The translations under genes and the position numbers were made by a program. Positions 1 to 7,093 of a DNA stretch of 37,215 nucleotides are shown piece after piece. Position 1 is the first letter of the stretch. Each line of letters opens with the position of its first letter. Under the pieces are notes generated by a model. The model was not told where the DNA came from, made no database searches, and saw only the letters and a program-made list of their open reading frames with translations. The DNA is taken from positions 1-37,215 of the forward strand of contig JADFOJ010000027.1 of assembly GCA_022562915.1 (NCBI GenBank), written 5' to 3'. Source of the DNA: Planctomycetota bacterium (GTDB taxonomy: Bacteria > Planctomycetota > Phycisphaerae > Phycisphaerales > SM1A02).

Positions 1-321
1 CCCGTTGCCACCCTGGGTGATCCTGCCGTAGATGCCGATGACGGGGTCGGAGCCCGGGACCGCGTTTTTCAGGGCGACGATGAGCGGGAAGCCGCCGCCG
101 TCGAGCACGACGTCGTCGCCGCTGCCGAGGCCATTGAGCAGGATGACGTCCGCGCCGCCGCCCGGGCGGGCCACGACCTGGATAGTCTCAGGGCCCAGCG
201 CAGGGACCGCAGGGGCCTGGAAGTCGCCGGGGTCGGGTAGGACGCCGGTGGCTGGCGTCGACGTACACATCAGGGCGATGCCGGTAAAGACACATCCCAA
301 GAGACGGTTGATCTTTGTCAT
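1..321 (-). CDS. Secreted protein of unknown function, N-terminal part (cut by window edge)
   Basis: An open frame of 107 codons starts at ATG 321 and runs off the left edge without a stop. The first 24 or so residues look like a Sec signal peptide: MTKINRLLG, then a hydrophobic stretch ending near TSTPATG. The mature part seen here is rich in Gly, Asp and Pro and has beta-type strands such as ADVILLNGLG and DDVVLDGGGFPLIV. Low-complexity beta-rich sequence of this kind is common in planctomycete exported proteins. No family is recognised. The Cys in the signal region (LLGC at residue 10) is too close to the start to be a convincing lipobox. Function is unknown. Confidence 0.6.
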   Translation of the reverse strand, partial: MTKINRLLGCVFTGIALMCTSTPATGVLPDPGDFQAPAVPALGPETIQVVARPGGGADVILLNGLGSGDDVVLDGGGFPLIVALKNAVPGSDPVIGIYGRITQGGNG

Positions 322-826
322 TCCGTGGGGCTTTCTGGGGAGCAATCGGGGGTGGGGGGAACGATGGCACGAGGCCTCGGTCCACTCCAAGTGACGAATC
401 CGGGACGACCCTGGTCAAGCCAACGGGCCGCTTTGTCGCCGCCCATGCGCCATCGGTCGCGGATTCACCGCGAGAGACTCACCAGTTTGCCACACGTCCA
501 ATACCCGATAGTGTTGCTCCGAGACCCTCGTGGCGCCAGAGTATCGCCAGTTTACCAACACAGTCGAAGTCGACTGTGCCGGCCACCGCCGAGATTTCCA
601 TCCCGATATCGGACACGAATTGCCCGCACAGCATCGTGTCAAGCTCGAGGTCGAGGTTCAGCGGCGCGCCTTTCTCTTCGCTCCGGGCAAACGGCCCAGG
701 CGCACGACCCGATCGACTCACCCTCGGCGTGGATCAGGATTCGGGTTTGAGCGCAAATCCAGTATGGCCCGGTTCACCGGCCCCACCGGAGGCGGGGCTG
801 TTTCGTTCGTGCAATCCACGAGCAAA
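322..826. other. Region without a convincing gene
   Basis: About 500 bp upstream of the left-edge gene. Open frames exist on both strands but overlap each other and show no domain. The best is a minus-strand GTG frame at 479-721 (80 aa), which has fairly protein-like composition but no recognisable family. Since degraded genes lie immediately to the right, this may be decayed coding DNA. No promoter could be identified with confidence. Confidence 0.4.
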
Positions 827-861
827 GACCGCCGGCGGACCCGTGTGGTCCGCCGGCGGTC
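827..861 (-). terminator. Strong hairpin, probable terminator of a decayed minus-strand gene
   Basis: Perfect 15-bp stem (827-841 pairing with 847-861) around a 5-nt loop. On the minus strand it lies 27 nt past the stop codon at 889-891 and is followed by a short CTTTGCT run rather than a long T tract. Position and strength fit a terminator. The weak T tract means it could instead be an extragenic palindrome. Confidence 0.5.
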
Positions 862-888
862 GTGTTCATACGCCTGGCCCTTGCTGGT

Positions 889-955
889 TCAGAGTTCCAG
901 GCCGATCAGGAAGATCATGAGGCTGACGTCGGCAGGGACGACGTCCTTGTTGGAC
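889..955 (-). pseudogene. C-terminal remnant of an unknown gene
   Basis: Reading leftwards, the minus strand encodes about 25 residues ending PADVSLMIFLIGLEL and a TGA at 889-891, followed by the hairpin at 827-861. The frame is interrupted upstream at about 967, where recognisable sigma-factor sequence on the other strand begins. This suggests the tail of a gene cut by a rearrangement. It is too short to assign a family, and the reading is inferred from stop plus hairpin placement. Confidence 0.25.
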
Positions 956-1051
956 GGGTGCTCGACGTCTCACGCTCGACCGTCCAGGACGACTGGCGCT
1001 CCGGCGCGGGCGTGGCTCGGGGTTCGACTGCGGGACGATACGACGACGTGA
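955..1051 (+). pseudogene. ECF RNA polymerase sigma factor, C-terminal fragment
   Basis: The translation VLDVSRSTVQDDWR is the helix-turn-helix end of sigma region 4 in planctomycete ECF sigma factors, where the usual text is like VLGVSxSTVxRDWRxARAWL. After DDWR the expected ARAWL continues one frame over, as PARAWLGVRLRDDTTT followed by TGA at 1049-1051, so there is a +1 frameshift. Everything upstream (region 2 and most of region 4) is missing. The TGA overlaps the GTG start of the kinase remnant in a GTGA arrangement, the normal layout of sigma/kinase operons, so this is a true relic of such a locus. Confidence 0.6.
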
Positions 1052-2350
1052 GCAACTCGCGTCACGAGACGGTCCATCGACTGTTCACGGCGGCGGTTCG
1101 GCTCCCCCCCGAAGATCAACCGGCGTACCTCGATCAGGCATGCGCCGACGACGCCGATCTTCGCGCCGAGGTCGAAGCAAAGCTGGCCGAGGACGCGCGC
1201 GCGGACGGCGTCTTCGCCGCCGTCGCCGACGAGGGCGGAGCGCGGTTCCTGGCCGTCGCGTTCGCGCGCGACGGCGACCTCGAAGCACCCGCGCCGGCTC
1301 TTCCGGAGCGTCTCGGCAAGTACCGCATCCTGCGCCGAATCGGCGAGGGCGGCATGGGCGTCGTCTACGAGGCGGTGCGCGTGATTCGCGAGCAGGAGCC
1401 GTCACGGCTCATCGCGATCGACCGTTCCCTGCGCGGCGACGTCGAGACGATCTTCGCGAAGGCGCTTGAGAAGGACAAGGAGCGTCGGTACCAATCCGCG
1501 GCCGACCTCGCGGCGGACCTGCGGCACTACCTCGCAGACGAGCCGATCGCGGCGCGGCCGACATCGACGCTGTACCAGCTGCGCAAGTTCGCCCGACGCA
1601 ACAAGACGCTGGTCGGCGGTGTGGCAGCCACCCTCGCGGTTGCGATCGTCGGCGCCGTCGTGGCGACGCGTTTCGCCGTGTCGGCGACCCACCGGGCCGA
1701 CGCCCTCGAGCGCTCGAACTACGTCGCCGGCCTCGCGGCCGCGGTCAGCTCGATCGAGCAGGACGAGTTCATCGCGGCTCGGGGTCATCTCGACGGCCTG
1801 CCCGAGGGTCAGCAGGCCGTGGTGGCCGCGGATCGCATCCAGCGCTTCCGCCTCGACGATCCGCGCGTCCTCCGCGGACACGCGAGCTACGTGTACACCC
1901 TGGCGTTCTCGCCCGACGGCTCGCTGCTCGCGTCCGCCGGATTCCAGGAACGGGAGATCCACGTGTGGGACGTCCACCGGGCGCGACGGCGGTGGCACCT
2001 TCCCGGGCTGGGCCGGCAAGGGACGTGGCAGGAGGGGGGTGACTGGCACGCGATCCCCGTGATCGCCTTCTTCGACGACAGCCGACGGCTGATCGCGGCG
2101 AGCAGTTCCGAGGTGGCGTCGTACGACATGCGAACCGGCGCCGAGCTCGGATCGTGGGACTCCAACCCGCGCGAGCAGTTCCTCGAGACGCTCGACACGC
2201 AACGCCCGGTGCACCTGGCGAGCTCATGGCTGGGGGCGAGCCCGAGCCAACGCCGGGTCGCCGGCGAGCGCGAGAACGGGATCGTGGAGCTGTTCGACAC
2301 GATCCGCCCGCTCGACGACTGGACGCAGCGCGAGCCGCATTTGGCCCCCG
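1048..2350 (+). pseudogene. Ser/Thr protein kinase with WD40 domain; catalytic core deleted, 3' end lost
   Basis: From GTG 1048 the protein begins with the Leu/Glu-rich N-terminal region typical of planctomycete receptor-like kinases (LFTAAVRLPPEDQPAYLDQA). It then enters the kinase domain (YRILRRIGEGGMGVVYEA, the P-loop). Directly after VVYEA it jumps in frame to VRVIREQEPSRL and the end of the C-lobe (FAKALEKDKERRYQSA). The Lys, HRD and DFG motifs, roughly 200 residues, are absent. A transmembrane helix follows (about 1610-1680, TLVGGVAATLAVAIVGAVV), then WD40 repeats (LRGHASYVYTLAFSPDG, IHVWDV). Homology stops near 2350, where the antisense end of a GNAT gene begins. It cannot be an active kinase. 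The open frame survives only because the deletion is in frame. Confidence 0.75.
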
Positions 2351-2618
2351 GCGCCGGCATGCGGCAGCGTGCCGACACCCGAGATCTGGGCGAGCCGCGT
2401 CTGGCGTCCATCGATGACGCTGTCGAGCAAGTAGATGCAGACACTCGCCACGATCGTGTCACCCTGGAAGAACGAGAAGGGTGTGTAGGCATCGTCCCAG
2501 CACCGGGGCCGGACTCCCAAAGGGAGAGGTCGAGGCCGTGGATCGTGCGCATGAACCTCTTGAACGCAGCCCGGGCGTTCAGGTCGCTCCAGTATTCAGT
2601 CTTCAGCACGATGTCCAT
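2350..2618 (-). pseudogene. GNAT family N-acetyltransferase, frameshifted N-terminal fragment
   Basis: Starts at ATG 2618 behind a GGAGGAG ribosome-binding site with MDIVLKTEYWSDLNARAAF and IHGLDLSLWE. Near 2505-2520 the recognisable sequence changes frame and continues as CWDDAYTPFSFFQGD, then VASVCIYLLDSVIDGR, and the motif QISGVGTLP of the acetyl-CoA binding region. It ends at about 2350-2358, where the kinase remnant on the opposite strand takes over. One frameshift and loss of the C-terminal half make it non-functional. It sits 33 bp downstream of the zinc-ribbon membrane gene, so it was probably the last gene of that operon. Confidence 0.65.
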
Positions 2619-2651
2619 GCCGCTCTCCTCCGCCGCGCCGGTCGCACTCAG

Positions 2652-3140
2652 TCATGGCCCACCCTCCAGGATGAGGAAGGTCACGAACCACGCCAGCAAG
2701 GCCAGCCCGTGGATCATCCAGACGGCGACCGCCCTCCGGCGCTGCCGCCGGGGCTCCCGTCGAAGGAACGCGAACCGGTGGCGAACGAGCATGAGCCCGC
2801 CGAGAGCGCTCACCAGGCCCAGGAGTACGAGGGTCACGAGGATCGCCGTCGGAGGACCGGCCCCCGCCAGCCCCTCCAGGATCACCGGAATCACCGTCAG
2901 CGCCACCGCGATCCCCGCGAACGTGCACGGTGTCATTGCCAGCAGAAACCACAGGAACCTCGGTGTGGTGACGCCCACCGTGAGCCGGAGCTCGTGGCGA
3001 CACTCCGGGCAGACGTTGTCGGTCAGGTTCCGCAAGTTGTAGCCGCACAGCGGGCACGGCGTGTCGCGGTCCTGCAGGAAGTCGGCGAGCCGCCCGGTGT
3101 CGCCTTCTTTCGTGTCGGCCACGACCTGCGGGGTACTCAC
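2652..3140 (-). CDS. Membrane protein with N-terminal zinc ribbon
   Basis: A 162-residue protein read from GTG 3140, which overlaps the TGA of the upstream dihydrouridine synthase gene in a GTGA 4-bp overlap. This coupling is why the start is preferred to longer in-frame versions. Residues 29-47 form a CPLC/CPEC zinc ribbon (C29, C32, C44, C47; text CPLCGYNLRNLT then VCPEC), the short type attached to many Phycisphaerae membrane proteins. Three to four hydrophobic segments follow, for example FLWFLLAMTPCTFAGIAVAL, AILVTLVLLGLVSALGGLML and WMIHGLALLAWFVTFLIL. It is likely an inner-membrane protein with the ribbon in the cytoplasm. Function is unknown. Confidence 0.75.
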   Translation of the reverse strand: MSTPQVVADTKEGDTGRLADFLQDRDTPCPLCGYNLRNLTDNVCPECRHELRLTVGVTTPRFLWFLLAMTPCTFAGIAVALTVIPVILEGLAGAGPPTAILVTLVLLGLVSALGGLMLVRHRFAFLRREPRRQRRRAVAVWMIHGLALLAWFVTFLILEGGP

Positions 3141-4123
3141 CGACTCTTGCTCACGTGCAAGGTGCCACTGCCTGCCTGCTCTTGGAGCCACGCCCATAGC
3201 CGCTCGGGCTCTTTCTCTCGCAGCCACCGGTCCTTCACGGCTGCGCTGGCGAAGAGCCCGCCTGCCGTCCAGAACGAGAGCAACTTCTTAATGCGGCCAA
3301 AGATGCCGTTCTCGTGGAAACTACGGCGGTCGCGAAGGGCCTCGGCATAGTCCAGCAGGAAGCGCGCAGCCTCCGCCGCCGTAACCTGCCGCCCGCTGAA
3401 GATCCACGGGTTGCCGAGCGCTGCCCGGCCGACCATCGTGTACTTGCATCCGGTTTCGCGCCGCATGCGCTCCAGGTCCGCGTGCGTCTCGACGCTGCCG
3501 TTGCCACACACCGGCACCTTCACCGCCGCGACCGCCCGCGCTACCCGGCTCCAGTCCGCGCAGTCCCGGTAGCGCTCTTCCTTGGTCCGGCAATGCACGG
3601 TGATCATCGCTGCGCCGCCGGATTCCGCGGCCCGTGCTATTTCCTCCAACCCCGCGTCCTCGCGGATGCCGCTGCGTATCTTCGCCGTGACCGGGACCCG
3701 CCCGCACGCCGCCGCCACGCAGGCGCGCACGAGCGTCTCGATGCGGTCGGGGTAGTCGAGCATCGCCGACCCGGCGCAGTCCTTGTCCGCGCCCTTTGAG
3801 GGACATCCGAAGTTGATGTCGACCAGCGGCGCGCCCGCGCGGATCGCCGCGTCCGCGGACGCCGCCAGCGGACCGGGTTCGCTGCCCATGAGCTGCAAAC
3901 CCACCGGCTGCCCGAAGCGCCGCGGACCGAGGTGCTCCGTCATCTTCCATTGCGGAATCGGCGTACCGCTGACCCGCACGAACTCCGTGTACGCGCCGCC
4001 GAGATCGTGCGGCTCATGCCGCTCGAGCACCACGTCGCGGAAGCACGGCTCGGTGACGCCTTCCATCGGTGCAAGGAGCCAGGGGGACGTAAAGGGGAGG
4101 GCGGTGGGCATCTGGTCACGCAT
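3137..4123 (-). CDS. dus: tRNA-dihydrouridine synthase
   Basis: FMN-dependent reductase that makes dihydrouridine in tRNA D-loops. The 328-residue TIM-barrel protein carries the family motifs in order: LAPMEGVTEPCF near the start, VDINFGCPSKG, the catalytic Cys at about residue 116 in KDCAGSAML, VTAKIRSG, TVHCRTKEERY, VCGNGSV, and the phosphate-binding MVGRAALGNPWIF. The ATG at 4123 (MRDQMPTAL) is chosen because a longer frame, starting at 4252, would run across the start of maf on the other strand. ATG 4111 is a close alternative. It is divergent from maf and overlaps the next gene by 4 bp. The length is normal. Which of DusA, B or C it matches in specificity cannot be told here. Confidence 0.93.
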   Translation of the reverse strand: MRDQMPTALPFTSPWLLAPMEGVTEPCFRDVVLERHEPHDLGGAYTEFVRVSGTPIPQWKMTEHLGPRRFGQPVGLQLMGSEPGPLAASADAAIRAGAPLVDINFGCPSKGADKDCAGSAMLDYPDRIETLVRACVAAACGRVPVTAKIRSGIREDAGLEEIARAAESGGAAMITVHCRTKEERYRDCADWSRVARAVAAVKVPVCGNGSVETHADLERMRRETGCKYTMVGRAALGNPWIFSGRQVTAAEAARFLLDYAEALRDRRSFHENGIFGRIKKLLSFWTAGGLFASAAVKDRWLREKEPERLWAWLQEQAGSGTLHVSKSR

Positions 4124-4185
4124 GCTACAACCTGAGGCAGTCCGGGCCTGTTGCCATCCTTCACTGGGCCGGTAGCATCGGCAAG

Positions 4186-4761
4186 GTGTCCATCGTCCTC
4201 GCATCCGCATCACCGCGTCGCGCCGAGCTGCTACGCAGCATGGGCGTGACATTCGAGATCGTCGCGAGCACGGTCGAGGAAGTGGCGGGCGGGCCCTTGA
4301 CGACGTTCGACATCGCGGTCACCAACGCGTGCCGGAAGGCGATCTCGGTCGCCAACGGGCATCGGGCCGCCACGGTCATCGGCGCCGACACGGTCGTGGC
4401 GCTGGAGAATCGACTCCTCGGCAAGCCCGCCGACGCCGGCGCGGCCACGGCGATGCTGGCGGAACTCTCCGGAAAGACGCACGAGGTCACGACGGGCGTG
4501 TGCCTGGTACACCGATCGACCGGCGAGCTCACGGTCTTTGCCGAAACGACGCGCGTCACCTTTCGCCGGCTCACGGCGCGGCAGATCCGGGACTACATCG
4601 ACCGGGTCGACGTGCTGGACAAGGCCGGCGCGTACGCGATCCAGGAGCGTGGGGACGAGCTTGTACGACACATATCGGGATCGTTCACGAATGTCGTGGG
4701 ACTGCCGGTGGAACGCCTGCGAGAAGTGCTGACCCACTCGCAATCCACGTCGGCCCGGTGA
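4186..4761 (+). CDS. maf: Maf-like nucleotide pyrophosphatase
   Basis: A 191-residue Maf/HAM1-type house-cleaning enzyme that hydrolyses nucleoside triphosphates (dTTP, UTP or modified pyrimidines in characterised members) to monophosphates and pyrophosphate. Visible motifs are SASPRR at residues 7-12 (substrate-binding loop), GADTVV with Asp68, LGKPAD, the THEVTTGVCLV segment, and the C-terminal DKAGAYAIQERG and GSFTNVVGLPVE that define the family. The start is GTG 4186, placed so that the N-terminus begins with the usual short strand SIVLASASP. It is divergent from dus with about 60 bp between them, so both promoters must lie in that gap. Confidence 0.93.
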   Translation: MSIVLASASPRRAELLRSMGVTFEIVASTVEEVAGGPLTTFDIAVTNACRKAISVANGHRAATVIGADTVVALENRLLGKPADAGAATAMLAELSGKTHEVTTGVCLVHRSTGELTVFAETTRVTFRRLTARQIRDYIDRVDVLDKAGAYAIQERGDELVRHISGSFTNVVGLPVERLREVLTHSQSTSAR

Positions 4762-4880
4762 CTGCCGGACTGAAACATCCTGCCCGGCTGCAACAGATGC
4801 GTCCAACTGCACCACTTGCAGACCCTGGAATCCGCGTCTGCGCTGCAGGACCGCAGGATCGGGCCCGATTGCGGCCGGCA

Positions 4881-4921
4881 TGACACACACGAGGTCACTG
4901 GTTCGAATCCAGTCCGGCCCA
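4881..4921 (+). pseudogene. 3' half of a tRNA, Val(GAC)-like
   Basis: A complete T arm is present: stem ACTGG 4897-4901, loop TTCGAAT 4902-4908, stem CCAGT 4909-4913. Upstream is a canonical AGGTC variable region (4892-4896), and downstream is the 3' acceptor strand CCGGCCC (4914-4920) with discriminator A4921. Counting back, the anticodon would be GAC (4882-4884) with U33 at 4881. The 5' anticodon strand at 4875-4879 does not pair, and no D arm is present, so only the 3' half exists. No CCA is encoded. Antisense reading gives the RTGFEPVTS peptide often mis-annotated from tRNA DNA. It could be an attachment-site scar or the remains of a rearranged tRNA gene. Confidence 0.6.
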
Positions 4922-4979
4922 CTTCCGAAGGTTGCTCGGAGGGCCGCCCTCTTTCGTTACTGGTGATAGAGCCCAACCT

Positions 4980-5570
4980 TCAACCTGGATTCTCCTCGTC
5001 GTCGAACGGCGTCTTTCGCAGCCACGCATGCACTTCCTGGATATAGGGTGGCTGACCATTGTCAAGAAACCAGGAGTCCACGACGTACTGCACGTTCGTG
5101 GATCGATCGCGGATCTGGGCGGCGTTGTGGGCGTCAAAGACAAGGGGGGCTCGAAAGGCAGGGACAAGGACCTCGTGCCACCTCAGCAGACCCCGCTCCT
5201 GGAAGAGACGGAGGTAGGTTGTCGTGTTGTACGATTCGTCCCGGCAGTCCATCTGGCCCAGGGACACCTCGGGGAAGCGGTTCCTGCCGATGTCGTAGTG
5301 CGTCGGTGTCTGCTCACCGGCGATCCGCTCCATCTCGGCGACCGCCTGCCGAATCCGATGGCGCTCCTCGCAGGCGTCGTCGCTCTCGGGTTCGAAGATC
5401 GATTCGATCGTGCTCCAGGCGGCCCCTGAAACGTCGATGTGCTCGCGGTGCTTCCGACCAAATCCGTACACCACGGGGATGCGATCGAGTGCAAGCGGTT
5501 CGGTGGGCTGCAGTGGGCGCGAGGGAGCGCAACCGGCGAGCAGCGCGAGCAGGAGCGGAATGGGACGCAT
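4980..5570 (-). CDS. Lipoprotein of unknown function
   Basis: The 196-residue product from ATG 5570 starts with a compact lipoprotein signal: MRPIPLLLALLAGC, lipobox Cys14, followed by Ala. An upstream in-frame start at 5672 would put non-hydrophobic sequence in front of the signal and is rejected. The mature part is soluble. Its best-conserved-looking block is in the C-terminal half (APLVFDAHNAAQIRD, YVVDSWFLDNGQPPYIQEVHAWL), which resembles unannotated proteins with a paired FDxH and DSWFxDNG pattern, but I cannot name the family. No Asp follows the Cys, so outer-membrane sorting would be expected by the proteobacterial rule. Confidence 0.7.
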   Translation of the reverse strand: MRPIPLLLALLAGCAPSRPLQPTEPLALDRIPVVYGFGRKHREHIDVSGAAWSTIESIFEPESDDACEERHRIRQAVAEMERIAGEQTPTHYDIGRNRFPEVSLGQMDCRDESYNTTTYLRLFQERGLLRWHEVLVPAFRAPLVFDAHNAAQIRDRSTNVQYVVDSWFLDNGQPPYIQEVHAWLRKTPFDDEENPG

Positions 5571-5798
5571 GGGAGAGTTCTCGAAGCACGAGTGTAACTC
5601 GTCCCCGAAACCGAAGTTCCCCCGGTCCACGTGTGGTCCATTGTTGGGGTAGCGGCCGGTACACCTGCGCATATACTCGGCGCAGGAAGCAGCCTGTTCG
5701 CTACCGTTGGCGGGGTCAACGACCGATCACGGAGAATCAACCGTCCTGGCGGTAATTGCTCGATGCGCGAGCGATGACCAAGCCTGCCAGTCGTTGGA

Positions 5799-6215
5799 GT
5801 GGTGGCTGAGATGTCCGGCATACCGGAACATATCAGGCCCTGCACGGTGGACCGCGAGATCGGCCGCGGCGGCATGGGTGTCGTCTACCTGGCCCACGAC
5901 ACGAACCTCGACCGCGCCGTGGTGATCAAGACGCTGCCCGCCGAGGTCACCGGCGATGCCGAGCGGCTCGGCCGGTTCGAGCGCGAGGCGAGGCTGCCGG
6001 CCACGTTGAATCACCAGAACATCGCTGCCGTGTTCGGCCGGGGTTCGGAGCGCCGGCCTGCGGAGCTCCGCGTGTACCAGGATGCGGACGGTCTTGCTCG
6101 CCGGCAGAAAGAAACCGGCAGCGATCGGCACACGCGAATCGTGGAGGACCCGGGCGCTGCGCTGAGCAGGTCACTCGCACGTGGCTCCCTGCACCGGGGA
6201 GATGGCACGAACTGA
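5799..6215 (+). pseudogene. Ser/Thr protein kinase, N-lobe fragment
   Basis: From GTG 5799 (or ATG 5811) the frame encodes a good kinase N-lobe: DREIGRGGMGVVYLAHD (P-loop), the Lys in AVVIKTLP, and the helix C Glu in RFEREARLPATLNHQNI, then AAVFG at about 6040. Beyond this the sequence loses all kinase character (no hinge, HRD, DFG or APE motifs) and the frame closes at 6215 after unrelated, Arg-rich text. Only about 80 of some 260 kinase residues remain. The gene is truncated and cannot be active. It is separate from the kinase relic at 1048 and not a duplicate of it. Confidence 0.65.
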
Positions 6216-6230
6216 AGGCCGACGGGCAGC

Positions 6231-6830
6231 TTACCCAACCGGCGTGCCGCATTCCGGGCAGACGCCCGACGTGTTTCCCGTCAGGTCGAACTGGCACCGC
6301 TGGCAGGCGAAGAGACCGGTGAAGACCGGGTGATTCGCATACCGCTTCCAGACGACCTTGCTCTTCGCCCAGCCGTCGCCGAGCCGGTGGCCTTTCTGCA
6401 ACAGGAAGGCCATCACCAGCGGCATCAGCGGAATCATCAATGGCAGGTTGCGCTTGAAGGAACTGGCGATGCCGATCGGCTCGGCCCTGTCGCGGTCAAC
6501 CACCCGCACGCCACAGACCCACTTGCCGGGCGAGTGGCCACTGAACGAGTCCTTGCAGATGAAGATCATCGGGAACACCACCCAGCCGAACCCGAAACTC
6601 AAGAAGGCGCTGATCCCCGGGTCCAGGCTTGCGCTCTCAAAGACCAGGGCGAGTCCGAACCCCAGGACAAAGGTGGTCGGCCACCAGATCATCGCGTCCA
6701 CGATGTAGGCGAGCTGCCGCCTGCTGGCGAACCTGTAGTAGCACCGTTTGCACACCGGGGTCCCATACAGCAGCTTCGTCCGCCGCATGTGCTTCGCGGT
6801 CTGACAAAGCGGACAGACTTGGTCGGTCAT
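6231..6830 (-). CDS. RDD family membrane protein with zinc ribbons at both ends
   Basis: A 199-residue membrane protein. An N-terminal zinc knuckle uses C6, C9, C27 and C30. An RDD domain follows, with the signature RRQLAYIVDAMIW and later SPGKWVCGVRVVDRD. It includes hydrophobic helices at TTFVLGFGLALVF, FLSFGFGWVVFPMIF and LMIPLMPLVMAFL. A second ribbon closes the protein with C176, C179, C191 and C194 (CQRC, then CPEC). RDD proteins are small multi-pass inner-membrane proteins, some with reported Na+/Li+:H+ antiport or transport roles, but most are uncharacterised. The two ribbons frame the membrane domain and would both be cytosolic if the helix number is even. The gene stands alone. Confidence 0.8.
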   Translation of the reverse strand: MTDQVCPLCQTAKHMRRTKLLYGTPVCKRCYYRFASRRQLAYIVDAMIWWPTTFVLGFGLALVFESASLDPGISAFLSFGFGWVVFPMIFICKDSFSGHSPGKWVCGVRVVDRDRAEPIGIASSFKRNLPLMIPLMPLVMAFLLQKGHRLGDGWAKSKVVWKRYANHPVFTGLFACQRCQFDLTGNTSGVCPECGTPVG

Positions 6831-6927
6831 CGAAATAACCCCTGTCTTGCCCGCCCCCGAGCGTGTGATCCTCAGAGTGCGTCGACCATCCGGTCGCTGA
6901 GTGTCACCGCACCCGTCATGACTTGAC

Positions 6928-7093
6928 CTGGCAGCCCGTTGAAGAAGTCATTCGGGCTGCGAGCGGCCCAGATCCGCCAGCTCGGCGTCGCCGAATCTCG
7001 ACGTATCTCCGGATATGCCTTCGCTCCGGCTCCTTGATCTGACGAATCTGGTCGCGCTCTCGCCATCGAAGCACTTCTTCAACGGGCTGCTAG
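6928..7093. mobile_element. MITE-like element, family A copy 1
   Basis: A 166-bp sequence nearly identical to 25774-25939, differing by about ten substitutions and two 1-nt indels. The ends are inverted repeats of about 28 bp with mismatches, starting CAGCCxGTTGAAGAAGT inside a 4-bp CTAG (left copy mutated to CTGG, right copy CTAG). CTAG looks like the target duplication, as seen for several DDE transposons such as IS5. No coding capacity exists. The right-end CTAG supplies the TAG stop codon (7090-7092) of the protease gene to the right. Confidence 0.8.

Noticed and set aside
479-721. An 80-codon minus-strand frame (GTG start) before the left-edge gene
   Set aside because: Composition is fairly protein-like, but there is no domain, ribosome-binding site or neighbour support. 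It may be decayed coding DNA.
862-3042. A single 726-codon plus-strand frame
   Set aside because: It is the kinase-WD40 relic up to about 2350; beyond that it is antisense to the GNAT and zinc-ribbon genes, which have recognisable domains and start signals.
4861-4921. A short complete tRNA using GGGCCCG at 4861 as the 5' acceptor strand
   Set aside because: Acceptor pairing has one mismatch, but the anticodon stem does not form and there is no room for a D arm. The GGGCCC belongs to a local palindrome.
6190-6238. A minus-strand peptide LPVGLQFV resembling the amidase GatA C-terminus
   Set aside because: The match is only about eight residues, and the following text does not continue the family. 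Chance is likely.
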